Source of the DNA: Adiantum capillus-veneris
Lineage: Eukaryota; Streptophyta; Polypodiopsida; Polypodiales; Pteridaceae
Length of the DNA stretch: 60,000 bases
Direction of reading: 5' to 3'
Assembly (NCBI GenBank): GCA_014529385.2
Contig: CM043942.1
Coordinates: 104,796,141 to 104,856,140, forward strand
The position numbers and the translations under genes are program-made. Position 1 is the stretch's first letter, and each line of letters opens with the position of its first letter. Below, in pieces: positions 32,552 through 43,559 of this stretch. A model generated the notes under the pieces. The model saw nothing but the letters and a program-made list of their open reading frames with translations, was not told the DNA's origin and searched no databases.

Positions 32552-34733
32552 ATGGAGCAAAATGTTGGCACAAGTGGTACAAAGAATCCAAAGAATAAAA
32601 AAGCTCCTGGAAAAGAGTGAGATTATGCTCACAACATATGCGGCCGATATATGGAGTGGCAATGTTAATTTTGCTTCACAACAAAATCAGGCGGTGCACC
32701 ACTTATTAGGGACCATTTTCAAGGTAGCATTAAAAAGAGTTGTAAGAAATATGAACATCCTTAGGCACCTGCAATTGCAAAGCATTTGAGCGAAGAGCTC
32801 ACCAAAAAAGGTGGCAAGAGACAGCATATATATAGCTCTATTATGGATGCAAGTCAAGAGCAGTAAGAGCCAAATATTAACTTTGTTGATCATGTGGTGA
32901 CACCAACTAGCCTTGGAGAACAGCCTGCACAGGGAGAGGAAATGTCAAGCAGTGTTTCTTTTAAGCGTCACAGTGAAAGTGGACTTGGTCAAATGCGTCA
33001 AAAATCATTTTATCAAAGCTTTCGGATGCAGTCTCTAGAAGAAGCACAAACTACACTCGCCAAATCAATATTCGTCACTAGAAGTGCTCTGGTTGGGGCT
33101 CTGGTCATGGTAGGTAGTAATCATTGGAAGGACGCTTGGAACAAAATCGATGAGTTTGACCCATGATTTTCAGCTCCCTCTTATCACACAATACAAAATG
33201 TTCTCTTGGACAAATATTACATCAAAGTCAAAGAGCGTGTCGGTAAGATAATACTTGGAAATATTTCGCTTTCAGGATGACCAATTGTGAGTGATGATTG
33301 ATCAAATGTTCAAAGAAGACCACTGATCAATAAAATGCTAGTTTGTCCAAGGGGAGAAATGTTCATAAAGGTGATTGACAGTACAGGTGCAATTAAAAGT
33401 GGCAAATATATTTTTGAGGTCTTGATTAATGTAATTAAAGAAATCGGACCTTAACATGTCGTTCAAATAGTCATGCACAACGCAAAGAACTATAAAAACT
33501 CTAGCAAATTAATAAAGAAGTGATTTCCACACATTTCTACCAATGGTTGTAATATGCATAGCTTAAACTTGGTGATGAAGGATTGGTACACTAGTGAAGA
33601 AACCATATGGTTCACCAAACTAATTGACACAGCGTCCCAAGTTGTGAAATTTATCTTGAAACGACAAAGAGTGCTCGATTTGTACAGAATGCGCATGTCA
33701 GTGATGTTGAAACTTCCTGCTGAAACTCGATTTTGCACGCATTTTTATACATTGGAATCACTTCTCTGCAATAAGTGCGTTGTGATTAACACTTTCAATT
33801 GCACGGCCTTTGATGAATGGCAGCTTGAGCAGAAAGAAAAAGTAAAAGAGAAAATTACATGTCTACGTGCAGCATAAACAAGGTTGCTTGGTGGAACAGT
33901 GTAATGGATGCATACCATGTAATGATGCCCGTTATTGTTCGCAATTCGCAACCTTGATCAAAAGGTGCCAAATATGGGTAAAGTGTGGATGACATGGTGG
34001 TCAGTCCAACAGAGTCTTGAAAATCTCGAGGAGCTGAAAGAGTCTCTAGTAGAGAAGGAGTGGCGACTACCATTCTCTGGCAAACAACGAAGAATTTTGG
34101 CCAAGTATTTTCATGCAAGATGGAAGAGTGCTCATAGTCCACTCCATAATGTGGCTAACATGTTCAATCTGGAGTATTAAAATTTAGATCTGATGTCCAA
34201 TACAAAGGTGGTCAGTGAATCACGTGGTCAACACGTTCTACTCCAACGTTCACGACCAAATTGATTGTATAAAAGAAATGAGTGCATTTAGATTAAAAGA
34301 AGGTCCTTTTGCAAATGATTTTGTACAGTCAATGGCAAAAGAGCAACCTGCATGGAAGTGGTGGATGATGAATGGTGGAGAGCATTACTCGACCTTACGT
34401 CCCCTTGCAATGAAAGTACTCACACAATGTGCAACAAACTCAAGTTCAGAGTGAAACTGGAGTATGTACAAGTATGTTCATAACACTATTCACAATAGAC
34501 TATTAGCAGACATAGGGGAAAAATTAGTGTATATGTTTTGCAACAAAAAGATATTGCAACACATCAAAAGTGTTGGCTACGAGGAGGAAATGCCAACCTG
34601 GTTGTATGATTGTCAAAACGAAGATGAAGAAGAGTTCAATGTCGGTGTATCTCAATGCACTATAGACGAAATAGAAGAGAATCTAGTAATAGATGTGGAA
34701 GTTGAATTACAAGGAGACACACTTAAGACTTAG
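32552..34733 (+). pseudogene. hAT-superfamily transposase pseudogene
   Basis: hAT transposases cut and paste DNA elements with 8-bp target duplications. The ATG at 32552 opens a frame readable to about 34180 despite about ten stops. It shows a BED-type zinc finger (MEWQC.FC...SGGAPLIRDHF, 32635-32720). A DUF659-type RNase-H-fold region follows (33175-33590: SYHTIQNVLLDKYY, PIVSDD, VVQIVMHNAKNY, NGCNMHSLNLVMKDW). The ETRFCTHFYTLESLL motif is at 33720-33770, and KYFHARWKSAHSPLHNVANM at about 34105-34165. After a frameshift the C-terminal dimerisation region (34214-34560) has WKWWMMNGGEHYSTLRPLA and NWSMYKYVHN. A TGA at about 34452 breaks it where Arg is usual. The order and motifs are diagnostic; the copy cannot be active. 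Confidence 0.9.
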
Positions 34734-34823
34734 AACCAGATAACAACTTCAATATATCTTGAGAGTAGAATGAAGATTGTGTCAAAAACCATTATGAAAG
34801 AGCTTGTATTCAATGTGTTTTGA

Positions 34824-35906
34824 TCATATACAATGCTTCATATTTGCAATTATACATACTTTGTTGATCTTAATTGTTATGCTTAGAACCAACATCTTGG
34901 TCACCAAATAGATTTTTAATGTGCTAGGGATATCTTGGCAGGCTTGCTTGAATTTATACTCATTTGTCATGCCAAACATAACATATATTTCTTGTGGAAT
35001 ATCTTGTGAACAGATGGTGCATCGGTTACTATTTTGCATCAAACGAATAAGACAGACAAAGTGATAATAATGACCACATGTCAATGTATAGTATCCACTC
35101 CATCCATCAAAGTTCTTGTAGCAAATTGGGCATTGGGAAGATGAAGATGCATCTGAAGTAGACAAGGGGACCAAATCTGGATGCAGGACAAGGTGACTAA
35201 TGTGTGTCCCTTCTACAGGCGGAGGATTCACTCGTTGTATCAGTAGATTCTGAACATCTTGGCTTAAGTGGTGAATACTTTTCTTCATCTGGATCTGTGA
35301 GGGTTGGGGTGTTTGGGTGGCTATAAAAAGCTTTGTTATTTTTTCATCTTTCTTTGCCAGCTATGTCGTGTAAATATATTCCTCTCTCTTTAATTGTAGT
35401 TCAATGCCTTCAACTATCAATGCCAACTCATCTCGGGTGAAAGTGACACAACTTTCCCTGATCATGGGTGGCAACAGTCGTCTCCTTCGACGAAAAGTCT
35501 ACTCGTTGCTTTTGCACAAAATGAACATACAACATTTTTGCAAAATATAATGCACAATCTACATTGTGCAGTGGATGGCCATAAACTTCCAAGTAGATCC
35601 TCTCATTGTTTTCTTTGATCGCTTCGTGGAGGCACTTTGATACCTTCCACCTTCCTTTCTTTAACTCCACGTCCTCACATGGCCATATTGTTTTGATCAT
35701 GTCCTTGGTCACTTCTTTATTGATCTCTTTCCATTGCATGTGGTTTGGATTTGCCCATTTTGAAAGTTGTCGAGCAGTGCGCATCGCTTGTTGTGCCGAC
35801 ATACTGTGCGCTAGAGACTTCATGTGCTAAAATGCATTAACAACCGCTTGTTGTTGATCATCAGGCGCACTGATTGGGTGCCACAAACTTGTTCTTCATT
35901 GGCCAT
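34824..35906 (-). pseudogene. RING-H2 finger protein gene, copy 1 (frameshifted)
   Basis: A likely E3 ubiquitin ligase, judged by its RING domain. The start is the minus-strand ATG at 35906. An N-terminal region of unknown type (SKWANPNHMQWKEINKEVTK, 35700-35760; KGRWKVSKCLHEAIKENNE, 35605-35665) is followed by an ELALIVEG helix and then the RING at 35010-35132. The RING has C-x2-C, C-x-H-x2-H-x2-C and C-x2-C spacing, all eight ligands present in C3H2C3 order. Frame changes occur near 35825 and 35460 and one stop near 35370, so it is a recent pseudogene unless introns explain them. It lies downstream of the kinase gene on the same strand and converges with the hAT transposase. Confidence 0.75.
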
Positions 35907-36112
35907 TTTATCTTAGAGCTACAATGGACAAATAGACAAATATTCAATATCTTTGACAAAAATATATTTTCACGATTCAACAGTCTCAATGATACCACGA
36001 TTCAACAGCCTTGTCTACTACACAACATGTCCTATATTGGTTCAATCAAATCACAATTGATGCAAAAAACAAAATCACAACTGATTGAACCAATTGAACC
36101 ACAAGAAAAATG

Positions 36113-36299
36113 ACTAAAGATAATTGATCCAATTGAACCACAAGTCAATTGATCAAATTGAACTACAAGATAATTGACTAGAGACATATAGATTCAAATA
36201 TACTTCAAATGACTCAATGAGGTGAACCATCCCAAACCCAGATAATAGACTTCAATACAAATAAAATACCCAGACAAAAAGACAAATGTAGGGTACAAA
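36113..36299. repeat. Short repeats of an AATTGATCC/AATTGAACCAC motif
   Basis: ATTGAACCAC, ATTGATC and AATTGACT words recur from about 36045 to 36190, between the RING copies. A related but sparser version occurs at 37260-37320. No ORF. Confidence 0.5.
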
Positions 36300-36395
36300 A
36301 TTGTTCAAGCCGTGTAAAAAGACGATGCAAGTTCAACAAGCAATCGCTGGACAGGATTAGGGTCTGTCTTTAAATGCTCTTTGATTAATATGTGT
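36300..36395 (-). pseudogene. Relic of a kinase C-terminus fused to RING copy 2
   Basis: On the minus strand LIKEHLKTDPNPVQRLLVEL (about 36325-36385) closely resembles the kinase copy 2 tail VKELLKTNPNPIQRSLVELA (about 37440-37495), and both end soon after. It shows that another kinase copy once stood between the two RING copies. Confidence 0.65.
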
Positions 36396-36399
36396 CTCT

Positions 36400-37089
36400 T
36401 GTACAGGTGGAGGATTCACTCGCTATGTCAGATTCTGAACGTCTTGGCTTAAGCGGTGAATATTTTTCTTTATTCGAACCTGTGAGGGTTGGGGTGTTTG
36501 GGTGGCTATAGAAAGCCTTGTTATTTTTGCACCTTTCTCTGTCAGCTGTGTCGTGTAAATATCTTCCTCTCTCTTTAACAGTAGGTCGACACCTTCAACT
36601 ATCAATGCCAGCTCATCTCGGATGAAAGTGACACAACTTTCCCTAATATCATGGGTGGAAACAGTTGTTTCCTTCGATGAAAATTCTATTGGTCGATGTG
36701 GCACAAAATGAACATATAATATTTTTGCAAAATATAACGCACAATTTGCATTATGTAGTGGATGACCATAAACTTCAAGTAGATTCTCTTAGCGTTTCTT
36801 TGATCGCTTCGTGGAGGCACTTTGATACCTTCCACCTTCCTTTATTTATCTCCGCCTCCTCACATGGCCATATTGTTTTGATCATGTCCTTGGTCACTTA
36901 TTTATTGATCTCTTTCCATTGCATATGGTTTGGATTTGCCCATTTTGAAAGTCGTCGAATAGTGCACGTTGCTTGTTGTGCTGGCATACCGTGCGCTAGA
37001 GACTTCATGCACTGAAGTGCATTAACAGCCGCTTGTTGTTGATCATCAGGCACTGATTGGGTGCCACAAACTTGTCCTTCATTGACCAT
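36400..37089 (-). pseudogene. RING-finger gene copy 2, truncated before the RING
   Basis: Starts at the ATG at 37089 and matches copy 1 through the N-terminal region (SKWANPNHMQWKEINK, then a stop where copy 1 reads Glu) and the 36423-36704 segment (SCVTFIRDELALIVEGVDLL...IATQTPQPSQ, LSQDVQNL). It ends after the PPPV motif, exactly where copy 1 continues to its RING. A kinase tail relic follows instead. The RING itself is missing. Confidence 0.72.
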
Positions 37090-37409
37090 TTTATCTTAGA
37101 GCTGCCAAATATTCAATATCATTGACAAAAATATATTCTCATGATTCAGCAGTCTCACAGATATAATAAGTAGATCTGTCTTGTCCACTACTGATGCAAC
37201 TAAACAAAATCACAACACACACGGCAAATTTGAAATACCCCGGATAACACAACAAATTTGAAATGACTAAAGATAATTGGTCCCATTAAAGTATAAGACA
37301 ATTGATCCGATTGAAATACGATACATGACTCAATGAGGTGAACTACCCCAAATCAGATAATACACATCAATACAAATGAAATACCCCGGACAAGACAAAT
37401 GTATATCAC

Positions 37410-38922
37410 AAAAATATTTAGGTCGGGTAAAAATATGGCGCAAGTTCAACAAGCGATCGTTGGATAGGATTAGGGTTTGTCTTTAAAAGTTCTTTAACAA
37501 AATATCAAAACATCGAATGCATTTCTTCTATTTTCCCGCTCTCTTAACTTCATCCAACAATCTACTTTAATCTGAATGGCCCTCATAACATCTTGGTCGG
37601 GGTGATAAAATACTTCTTCTGGAAAATAAACTTTCTTGGCTGCACTCCAAAAATCTATCAGCATGTTGAATAGATAACCTAATGCATAAATATCGCATGA
37701 TTTGTTGTATGCATTTTCACACCGTGGATTGTATAGTTTAGGAGCAATCCACGGTCGCTTTGCAAATCTCTGCTTCCCTTGCTTTCTGTGCCACCAAAAC
37801 TGCAAGGTCCGACTGTTCGCTTGGATGCAGATAATTAATGAACACGTGCTTAGCTGGCATTCTTAGCATCAATACTCAATCAATGATGCCAACACGGGCT
37901 TATTTGCACGAGTAAAGTCCAACATTATGTTGAACAGGTGTAGGTCGTTGTGCATTATACCAGCCAAGTGAGCAACCATAACGCCATCAATTAAGGCGTG
38001 ACATATTTATGGCATCTGCTCATTCATTTCTTTGATCATCTCTGTCTCTATCTCTTGTAAGTGCTAATTTGTTGGTGGCAATGACCTCCAACCATGTTGT
38101 AGCATGTGCATGTGGCGTCTGAACGCTCCATGGGCGAATGGCAAGCGACACGCCATGTCCCCCAAGGTGCTCCCATTATAGTATGGAACTATTGTGATCC
38201 AGGGAGCTTCGGTGGTAAATCCAATGCATCTTACAATGGAGGGGTGAAGCGTTTGCATTCCTTGCTCTATCTGGAAGCTGTCAAGTTTTGCCTCACTCCC
38301 TCCCTTGTAGCATTTTTCCACATATGTAATGTGGTCTGGAAAGAAAGAGATGCCTTTGATGGTGTACAATGTGCACACACCAGAAGAGCCTATTCCAACC
38401 CTTGTACCTTCTACCAAGGCCTCGTGGGGAATGCCAATTAGCATTCAAAACCATGCACATGATTGTGCCAGTGCTGTTGGCATCTGATCGGCCACCCACA
38501 GCTGCTTGCGCATCTTGGGCCATCTTCAATCTCTTGGGTAAGGAGGCTTGGTCCTGAGCTTTCACACGCTTCATCTTGACCTTTTGTTCCTCCCATAATT
38601 TGTCCCAATGCTCTAATTTTTTCATATTGCAGGCAAGAGGGATATCTTCCTTTAAGTCTCTACAACAGACTTTCATATTGCCCAACACTGTCCTAACCTT
38701 GTGGTGGGGGTCAAATTCTTCAATCCCTACTGGAATCAGAAACTCATATTGGCCTTCACCTTGCAGCCTACGCTATGTGTTCCCCCATATAGTGCTAGTG
38801 AGGTCTTTGATGAAAACGTAGCTTTCACTAATCTGTTGTATGCGACCATCTGCATGATGATATTGCCAAAATACATTCTTTCGAATGGCACGAATAATAA
38901 TTTTCTTTTGATGTGGCATCAT
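37410..38922 (-). pseudogene. Protein-kinase-like gene, copy 2 (nearly full length, frameshifted)
   Basis: Start at the minus-strand ATG at 38922 (MMPHQKKIII), shared in position with copy 1. About 150 residues without a recognised domain come first, including FDPHHKVRTVLGNMKVCCRD and a Lys-rich stretch at about 38530-38600. The kinase domain follows: glycine loop GTRVGIGSSGVC (about 38370-38410), YVEK, LHPSIVRCIGF (about 38250), catalytic loop IMHNDLHLFNIML (about 37925-37960), RPWIAPKLYNP (the APE region, 37725-37765), DIYALGYLFNMLID (37655-37700) and a tail ending near 37410. A TAG near 38774 and several frameshifts break it. HND replaces HRD, but the catalytic Asp and Asn remain; no clear DFG was seen. 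The kinase fold is well supported and the substrate is unknown. Confidence 0.82.
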
Positions 38923-38939
38923 TTTAGCACTCGACAATA

Positions 38940-39740
38940 AAAACAGCTTATCAAATACACATTCATGGCTGCACACTACACTAACACTCTCACACTAGTT
39001 CAGACAAACCATAACCATGACTTGAAAACTTTAAGAAATGTGCACAAATATATTGATAAACATTGGAAACAATTTTCACTTTAAAATGCAATGTTTACAT
39101 GTGTAAAATGCAGAGTAAACAAGTATTTTATAAGAACTTCATCCAAATTAAACAATACATGTTAAAAGTCTAAAACATTTCAGCATATTGTGAATCTTTA
39201 ACTTATATTTTTCACCGTGCACTCTCACACTAGTTCAAACAAAGCATACGCTGACTTAAAGACTTCAAAAAATTGTGCAAGATTATATATATTCAAGTTG
39301 ATAATCATTTTGACTTTAAAATGGTATGTTTACTCGTGTAAAATGCAATAAAAATAAGTCACTCCTAATAAAATTGTCCAGATCTAACAGAACGTGTTAA
39401 AAATCCAAAACAATTCAAAATTTTCCGATTCGCTTTAAAAATAAAGCCTCTTGGAAGATATATGCATCGTGATGTACATATTGCCACTTTTATTTTAGCT
39501 CATTTAAAGCATTGACAGTATACAAACCGGGCTAGGAAATTGCAAAGAATTTCTTGCTCTTTAAAAAGATAAAAATGAATATTTACCATGCAATTGTGTG
39601 CATATACTTCTTACATAGAATTTATGTAAATATAGCATTTAAAATAGCGATGATGATTGATGAATAGAGCATTCTTTTGAATATGATTAGCTAGTATATA
39701 TTTTCATAAGAATACTTAAAAACAACAATATCAAACAATT
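38940..39740 (-). promoter_or_regulatory. Conserved upstream region of kinase copy 2
   Basis: Noncoding and homologous to 23343-24180. The CACTCTCACAC-starting repeat units begin at 38985 and 39220 (period 235 here, 226 in copy 1). A regulatory role is only inferred from position. Confidence 0.45.
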
Positions 39741-39749
39741 CGAACATTT

Positions 39750-40230
39750 TATATGAAATACTCTTCACGGTCGTGTTACCGACCAAGTATTTCATATACT
39801 TAATGCTTAAAAAAATGAACCGTACATGCACGTACAAATTATATGGCATTTGTACGGTCAGGTTAACGATATGAATGCCACATTTATGCAAAAATAGATG
39901 CTTTTAACAAACGACACTCAATTAGCCATGTTATCGATCGAGTGCCGCCCGAATCTAAGGAGAAATAATGACTTGCATACAAGCATCATATAGCCGCATT
40001 ACCGATCGATGCCCATATGTTTTTTTGGAAAGGGGAAGGGAAGTTGAATCACCATAAGGATACTAGATTCCGCGTTACCGACGTAGTACCCAAACAGTAA
40101 GCCGATACTTACCACAAGGACACCATCTTCCCCGCATCACCGAAGTGATATCCCCGTGGTAAGCACTGTTCCGTAGAGTAGCTTACGCACACACTCCCAT
40201 TGTGTGGTAAGGTACCTTATGTCTGCCGTG
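39750..40230. repeat. Array of short hairpins with GTTACCGA-like loops, copy 2
   Basis: The loop word appears as GTTACCGA (39775), GTTAACGA (39862), GTTATCGA (39930), ATTACCGA (39998), GTTACCGA (40074) and CATCACCGA (40135), spaced 62-87 bases. The arms include a perfect 12-bp pair ATATGAAATACT/AGTATTTCATAT around the first, TGGCATT/AATGCCA, GGATACTA/TAGTACCC (one mismatch), CTTACCAC/GTGGTAAG and CTTACGCACACA/TGTGTGGTAAG. Confidence 0.75.
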
Positions 40231-40378
40231 CAATACAACAAAGGACACGCTACCACACAACACATACCCAAGTCGTGTGGTTAAATACTCTGCTACTGCC
40301 GCGCACTGCAACGCAAAGCACACTCCCACACGACCCCCTCTCTTCCTCTCTCCTCTCGACATACCTACAAAGGCGATC

Positions 40379-40380
<2 letters not shown>

Positions 40381-40448
<68 letters not shown>
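40381..40448. repeat. (CT)34 microsatellite
   Basis: Sixty-eight bases of uninterrupted CT mark the right end of the kinase duplication. Ser-Leu and Arg-Glu frames across it are artefacts. Confidence 0.97.
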
Positions 40449-40450
<2 letters not shown>

Positions 40451-40466
40451 GGCTCAAGAAAAAACA

Positions 40467-40666
40467 CCCAGCGGGCTCGTAGGGAAAACTTAAAAACCCG
40501 ACGGGCCCATAGGGAAAACTAAAATTCCTGGCGGGCTTTTTGTGGGTTTCCAAGTTACCCTAAACCAGCTTCTTTGTGATCATGTTAAGTGTGATTATGT
40601 AAATGTGTCAATAAGACCTTGTGATCAAACAAAATTTGTGGTAATTACGTAAATATTAAATCCCTG
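40467..40666. repeat. CCCGACGGGC-rich repeat ending in AAATCCCTG
   Basis: Contains CCCAGCGGGC, AACCCGACGGGCCCAT and GGCGGGC within 90 bases, then GTGATCA words and AAATCCCTG at 40658-40666. It shares these features with 31657-31969. The motifs are near-palindromic, so orientation relative to that copy is ambiguous by eye. It may be the right end of a hAT element or an independent MITE copy truncated by the (CT)n tract. Confidence 0.5.
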
Positions 40667-41040
40667 CGTGACTCAATTGTATTAAAATACACAAGTCCTT
40701 GTTGAATTTTGCACTAAAAGTTGAGAGAAAGGAAGTAAAAAATCAATCATCGTTTACTTTGTGATAGTGATGTGCATAGACTAAACTTGGTATGCATTAA
40801 GCTTACTAAAGTTGTATTATGGTCATCCACAAATCCATGAAAATGAAATTAGGGTATGAGTCATAATATATGTTATCGTAAAACTATGTCAAAATTAAGC
40901 ACATCATATGTTTGGAGTAATATATATCATAACTATAATTTTTTGGTATTGACACTTAAAATCAATCATCTTACTTCCATTGGGTTCTTTACATATTAAG
41001 CTTACAAATTCCCAAGTTAATTTAGTAACTAGTAGTGAGC
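40667..41040. other. AT-rich interval, nothing recognised
   Basis: No ORF, repeat or motif stands out in these 374 bases. Confidence 0.4.
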
Positions 41041-41860
41041 ATGGCACCCAAGAGAACGCTCTTTGGTGGATCTCACAATCATGAGGCCATGACCAATGAT
41101 GGAAAAGGAAAAGGAAAGGCCCCTATGGTCGAGAAAGTGTTAGCCATCTCATGAAGCGATGATATTGGCCATGAGAATGTAGGAAAACTTGTTTTTATGT
41201 TCATTGCATCATGGGTAATTAGGAAGGAAAAATAAATTACCTAAACATTGGGTCATTCCCAATTGGAAACTACATCATCTAAATTTGTTATTTTCTTCTA
41301 AGTTTGAATTAAAGTGAAGGAATTGTTTGATGATATACTATTTGAATTTGTTATTTTCTTTTAAGTTTGAATTAAAGTGAAGGAATTGTTTGATGATATA
41401 CTGTATGAAGTAGGAAAGAAATGTTTGCTTAGGAAGAAATCTCTTAATCTTACTCATTTTATTCCAATATTGATTTAGTCAGAACTCTCCTTTGATCATA
41501 GGGAGGTAGTTCTCATTTCTACGCAGGAGCCATGCATTTCTATGCATAAAGTTGATCCATATCTATGAGACAACTTGGTTTATTTCAATCAACATGTAAA
41601 GTGGAATACCGAAGAGTTACTTCAAGAGGTGCAGTCCACTATTGGTTTTATGGGCAACCAATGACAACAGATGGAGTAAACATCCGTCGGAAGAAGTTTC
41701 TATGATTCCGGAGTATTGAATTATAATGAGGTAATGTTGTCTATCGAGTTTTTATCTAGGAAAGATTGCCTTGGTGCCGATTTGATAATGTTTGAAGGAC
41801 TGTCTTAATGAACTTGTGATGGAAATCTTAAAAATGAATTTTTTGTATGAACAATCATGT
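41041..41860 (+). pseudogene. Decayed ORF of unknown function
   Basis: From ATG 41041 the reading MAPKRTLFGGSHNHEAMTND continues for about 35 codons to a stop. Coding-like segments resume later in other frames, for example REVVLISTQEPCISMHKVDP (about 41495-41555) and NTEELLQEVQSTIGFMGNQ (about 41610-41665). No family was recognised. The initial segment with a GKGKGKAP run resembles N-termini of plant transposon-associated proteins, but this is only an impression. Confidence 0.35.
41281..41406 (+). repeat. Tandem duplication of a 63-bp unit
   Basis: AATTTGTTATTTTCTT...GATGATATACT occurs at 41282 and again at 41345 with three or four differences. Sixty-three bases is a whole number of codons and fits the decayed ORF around it. 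Confidence 0.92.
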
Positions 41861-42089
41861 GGTAGTAATTAGAAAACAAGCAAAAAGTGTGAGTGCGGGG
41901 GTGGGAAGTGGGGATTGGCTCAGGTTTCCAGTCAAGGATGGGTGGTCTCGATTAGTCGAGAAACTCCCACTCCCTCTTGTTAGGAGAAGCAAATTTAGAG
42001 ACTCATTGTGCTAGAGTCGAGAAGTTCCAAATGTTACCATATACATGTGGTAGTGATGTGTGTGAACACACTTAGGACCGTCGGGTCAT

Positions 42090-42180
42090 TTTTTCCCTCA
42101 CTTGTGCATTGTATACACGCCGATCATTCTAGGGCTATCTATTTTTCCATTGCATACTTCATGCAACCCTAATTCCAACA
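42090..42180 (+). repeat. 5' LTR, recognisable right part
   Basis: Matches 46205-46360 at TTTTTTCC, GTGCATTGTATA, TCTAG and the terminal AACCCTAATTCCAACA, with about 60 bases fewer between. The left boundary may extend to about 42057 (TGTGTGTGAACACAC). Confidence 0.7.
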
Positions 42181-42181
42181 A

Positions 42182-42194
42182 TTGATATCAAAGC
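42182..42194 (+). other. Primer-binding site (degenerate)
   Basis: TTGATATCAAAGC lies one base after the LTR end and differs at two or three positions from the initiator-Met site. Confidence 0.7.
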
Positions 42195-42547
42195 GGGTTG
42201 CATCCTCCTAGGCTTAGTTGCCAGTAGCTCTAGCACACGCCTACTCACTTTCTCCAATTTCAATGAGCTTTTGTGAGTGTTCGTAGGTCAAAAAATATTT
42301 TGACAAGCTCACAGAGCTTGGTCTGCTTAGATTTTTTATTTGGGCTCATTTCGGCCTCCGTTTCCGTTACAGGCAGTACTATGTAGGCTATTTTGTTATT
42401 TTGTGTAAAATTTCTATCAGTGTCGTTTTTTGCATAACAGATCCCGTAAAGTCTCTTACGGTTTGTGCTATATATCATGTGTTTTTCCCACTCTGTTTCT
42501 CCTCTTTTTGGGTAGTTTTCACTGATAACAACACAGATGTGTTCAAG

Positions 42548-43410
42548 ATGTTTGCTACTGAGGACAGATTGAATGTGGACAATTACCCGATGTAGGCTTA
42601 TATGATGCGACATGTTCTTGCGTCAAAGGGCGTTTGGAACATTGTGCAAGGCATTGATGCACGTCCTGAATCTGACGATACAGGCAATGTTGAGGATGTT
42701 GCAGGTCTTGCTGCAAAGATTGCTATTGTTAGAGCTGTTTTTCCTTCAGCTGAGCAAGCTCATTGGGATGTAAAATATGCACGGGCTCATGCATTGATTG
42801 CTTTGTCCTGTGAAGCGCACTATTACTCCTCACATTTGTTCAGCAAAATCTGCAAAACAGGCTCGGGATATTCTAGCTAGTCTTTATGCAAGTCGCAATG
42901 AGACAAAAATTGCATTACTGAGTAAAGAGCTAGAGTCGAAGATTATGCATGAGGAAGATGACATGGACACTTTCCTTGCTGGTGTCAAGGATATCAATGA
43001 GCAACTTATTTCTGTAGGTGAAGTCATTTCAGACAGTTCCCTTGTGCAGACTGTTCTTGATCCCTTGCCAGATTCTTACCAGACTTTTGCTAGTACTAGG
43101 AGACTTATGACCCAAGGAAATCCTCAAGTTGTCAAGTTTGATGCGTTATGCACATTGCTGTTGCAAGATTCACTTTCCAAAAAAAATAGGACTAGACAGT
43201 GTGCAAGTTGAACAGGCCTTTATTGCTACTCAAAGAAAAGGTGGTAGCAAGGTAGCCACTTCTCGTGGTTCTTTGTGAGTGGTAAATCACCTGTTCCTAA
43301 TGCTTCTGCTGGAAGAAATTTGTATGGGAATCTTGGTGATAAGGGGAAAAAGAAGATGTAGTGTCATTATTGTAAAGCTAATGATCACTTGATCAAGCAG
43401 TGCTCTAAGT
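42548..43410 (+). pseudogene. Copia gag with CCHC knuckle
   Basis: The ATG at 42548 (MFATEDRLNVDNYPM) starts a gag of the UBN2 type. A stop follows at once (42593), then HVLASKGVWNIVQGIDARPE, AHWDVKYARAHALIALSC and, after a frameshift near 42830, an open segment to 43211 (KELESKIMHEEDDMDTFLAG, LDPLPDSYQTFA). The zinc knuckle CHYCKANDHLIKQC is at about 43358-43400. The product would be the particle protein. Confidence 0.88.
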
Positions 43411-43559
43411 TGACGTCCAAACAGGCTAAGAAGAAAGAGGCTGGTTCCACTACTAATGCTGGTTCCACTACAAATGCAGCTATTGTTGACTCTTTTGTGA
43501 AAGGAGACTGTGATGTTGATGTTGATGCAGAATGGGATTTTAGTGTAGAGTATACCTAT

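Larger units (their letters stand above)
37860..40448. repeat. Segmental duplication, copy 2 (partner at 22405-24842)
   Basis: Kinase catalytic region through hairpin array and (CT)n tract align with copy 1 in the same orientation. This copy retains kinase sequence lost in copy 1 and a much longer (CT)n end. Confidence 0.88.

Noticed and set aside
40200-40553. Ser-Leu and Arg-Glu rich ORFs across the CT tract
   Set aside because: They are produced by the (CT)34 microsatellite in alternate frames. The same applies at 55031-55322, 51346-51582, 47365-48147 and 49638-50134.
31649-40674. Target-site duplication for a 9-kb hAT element
   Set aside because: The 8-mers beside CAGGGATT (ACACTCCC) and after AATCCCTG (CGTGACTC) do not match, so no duplication is claimed.
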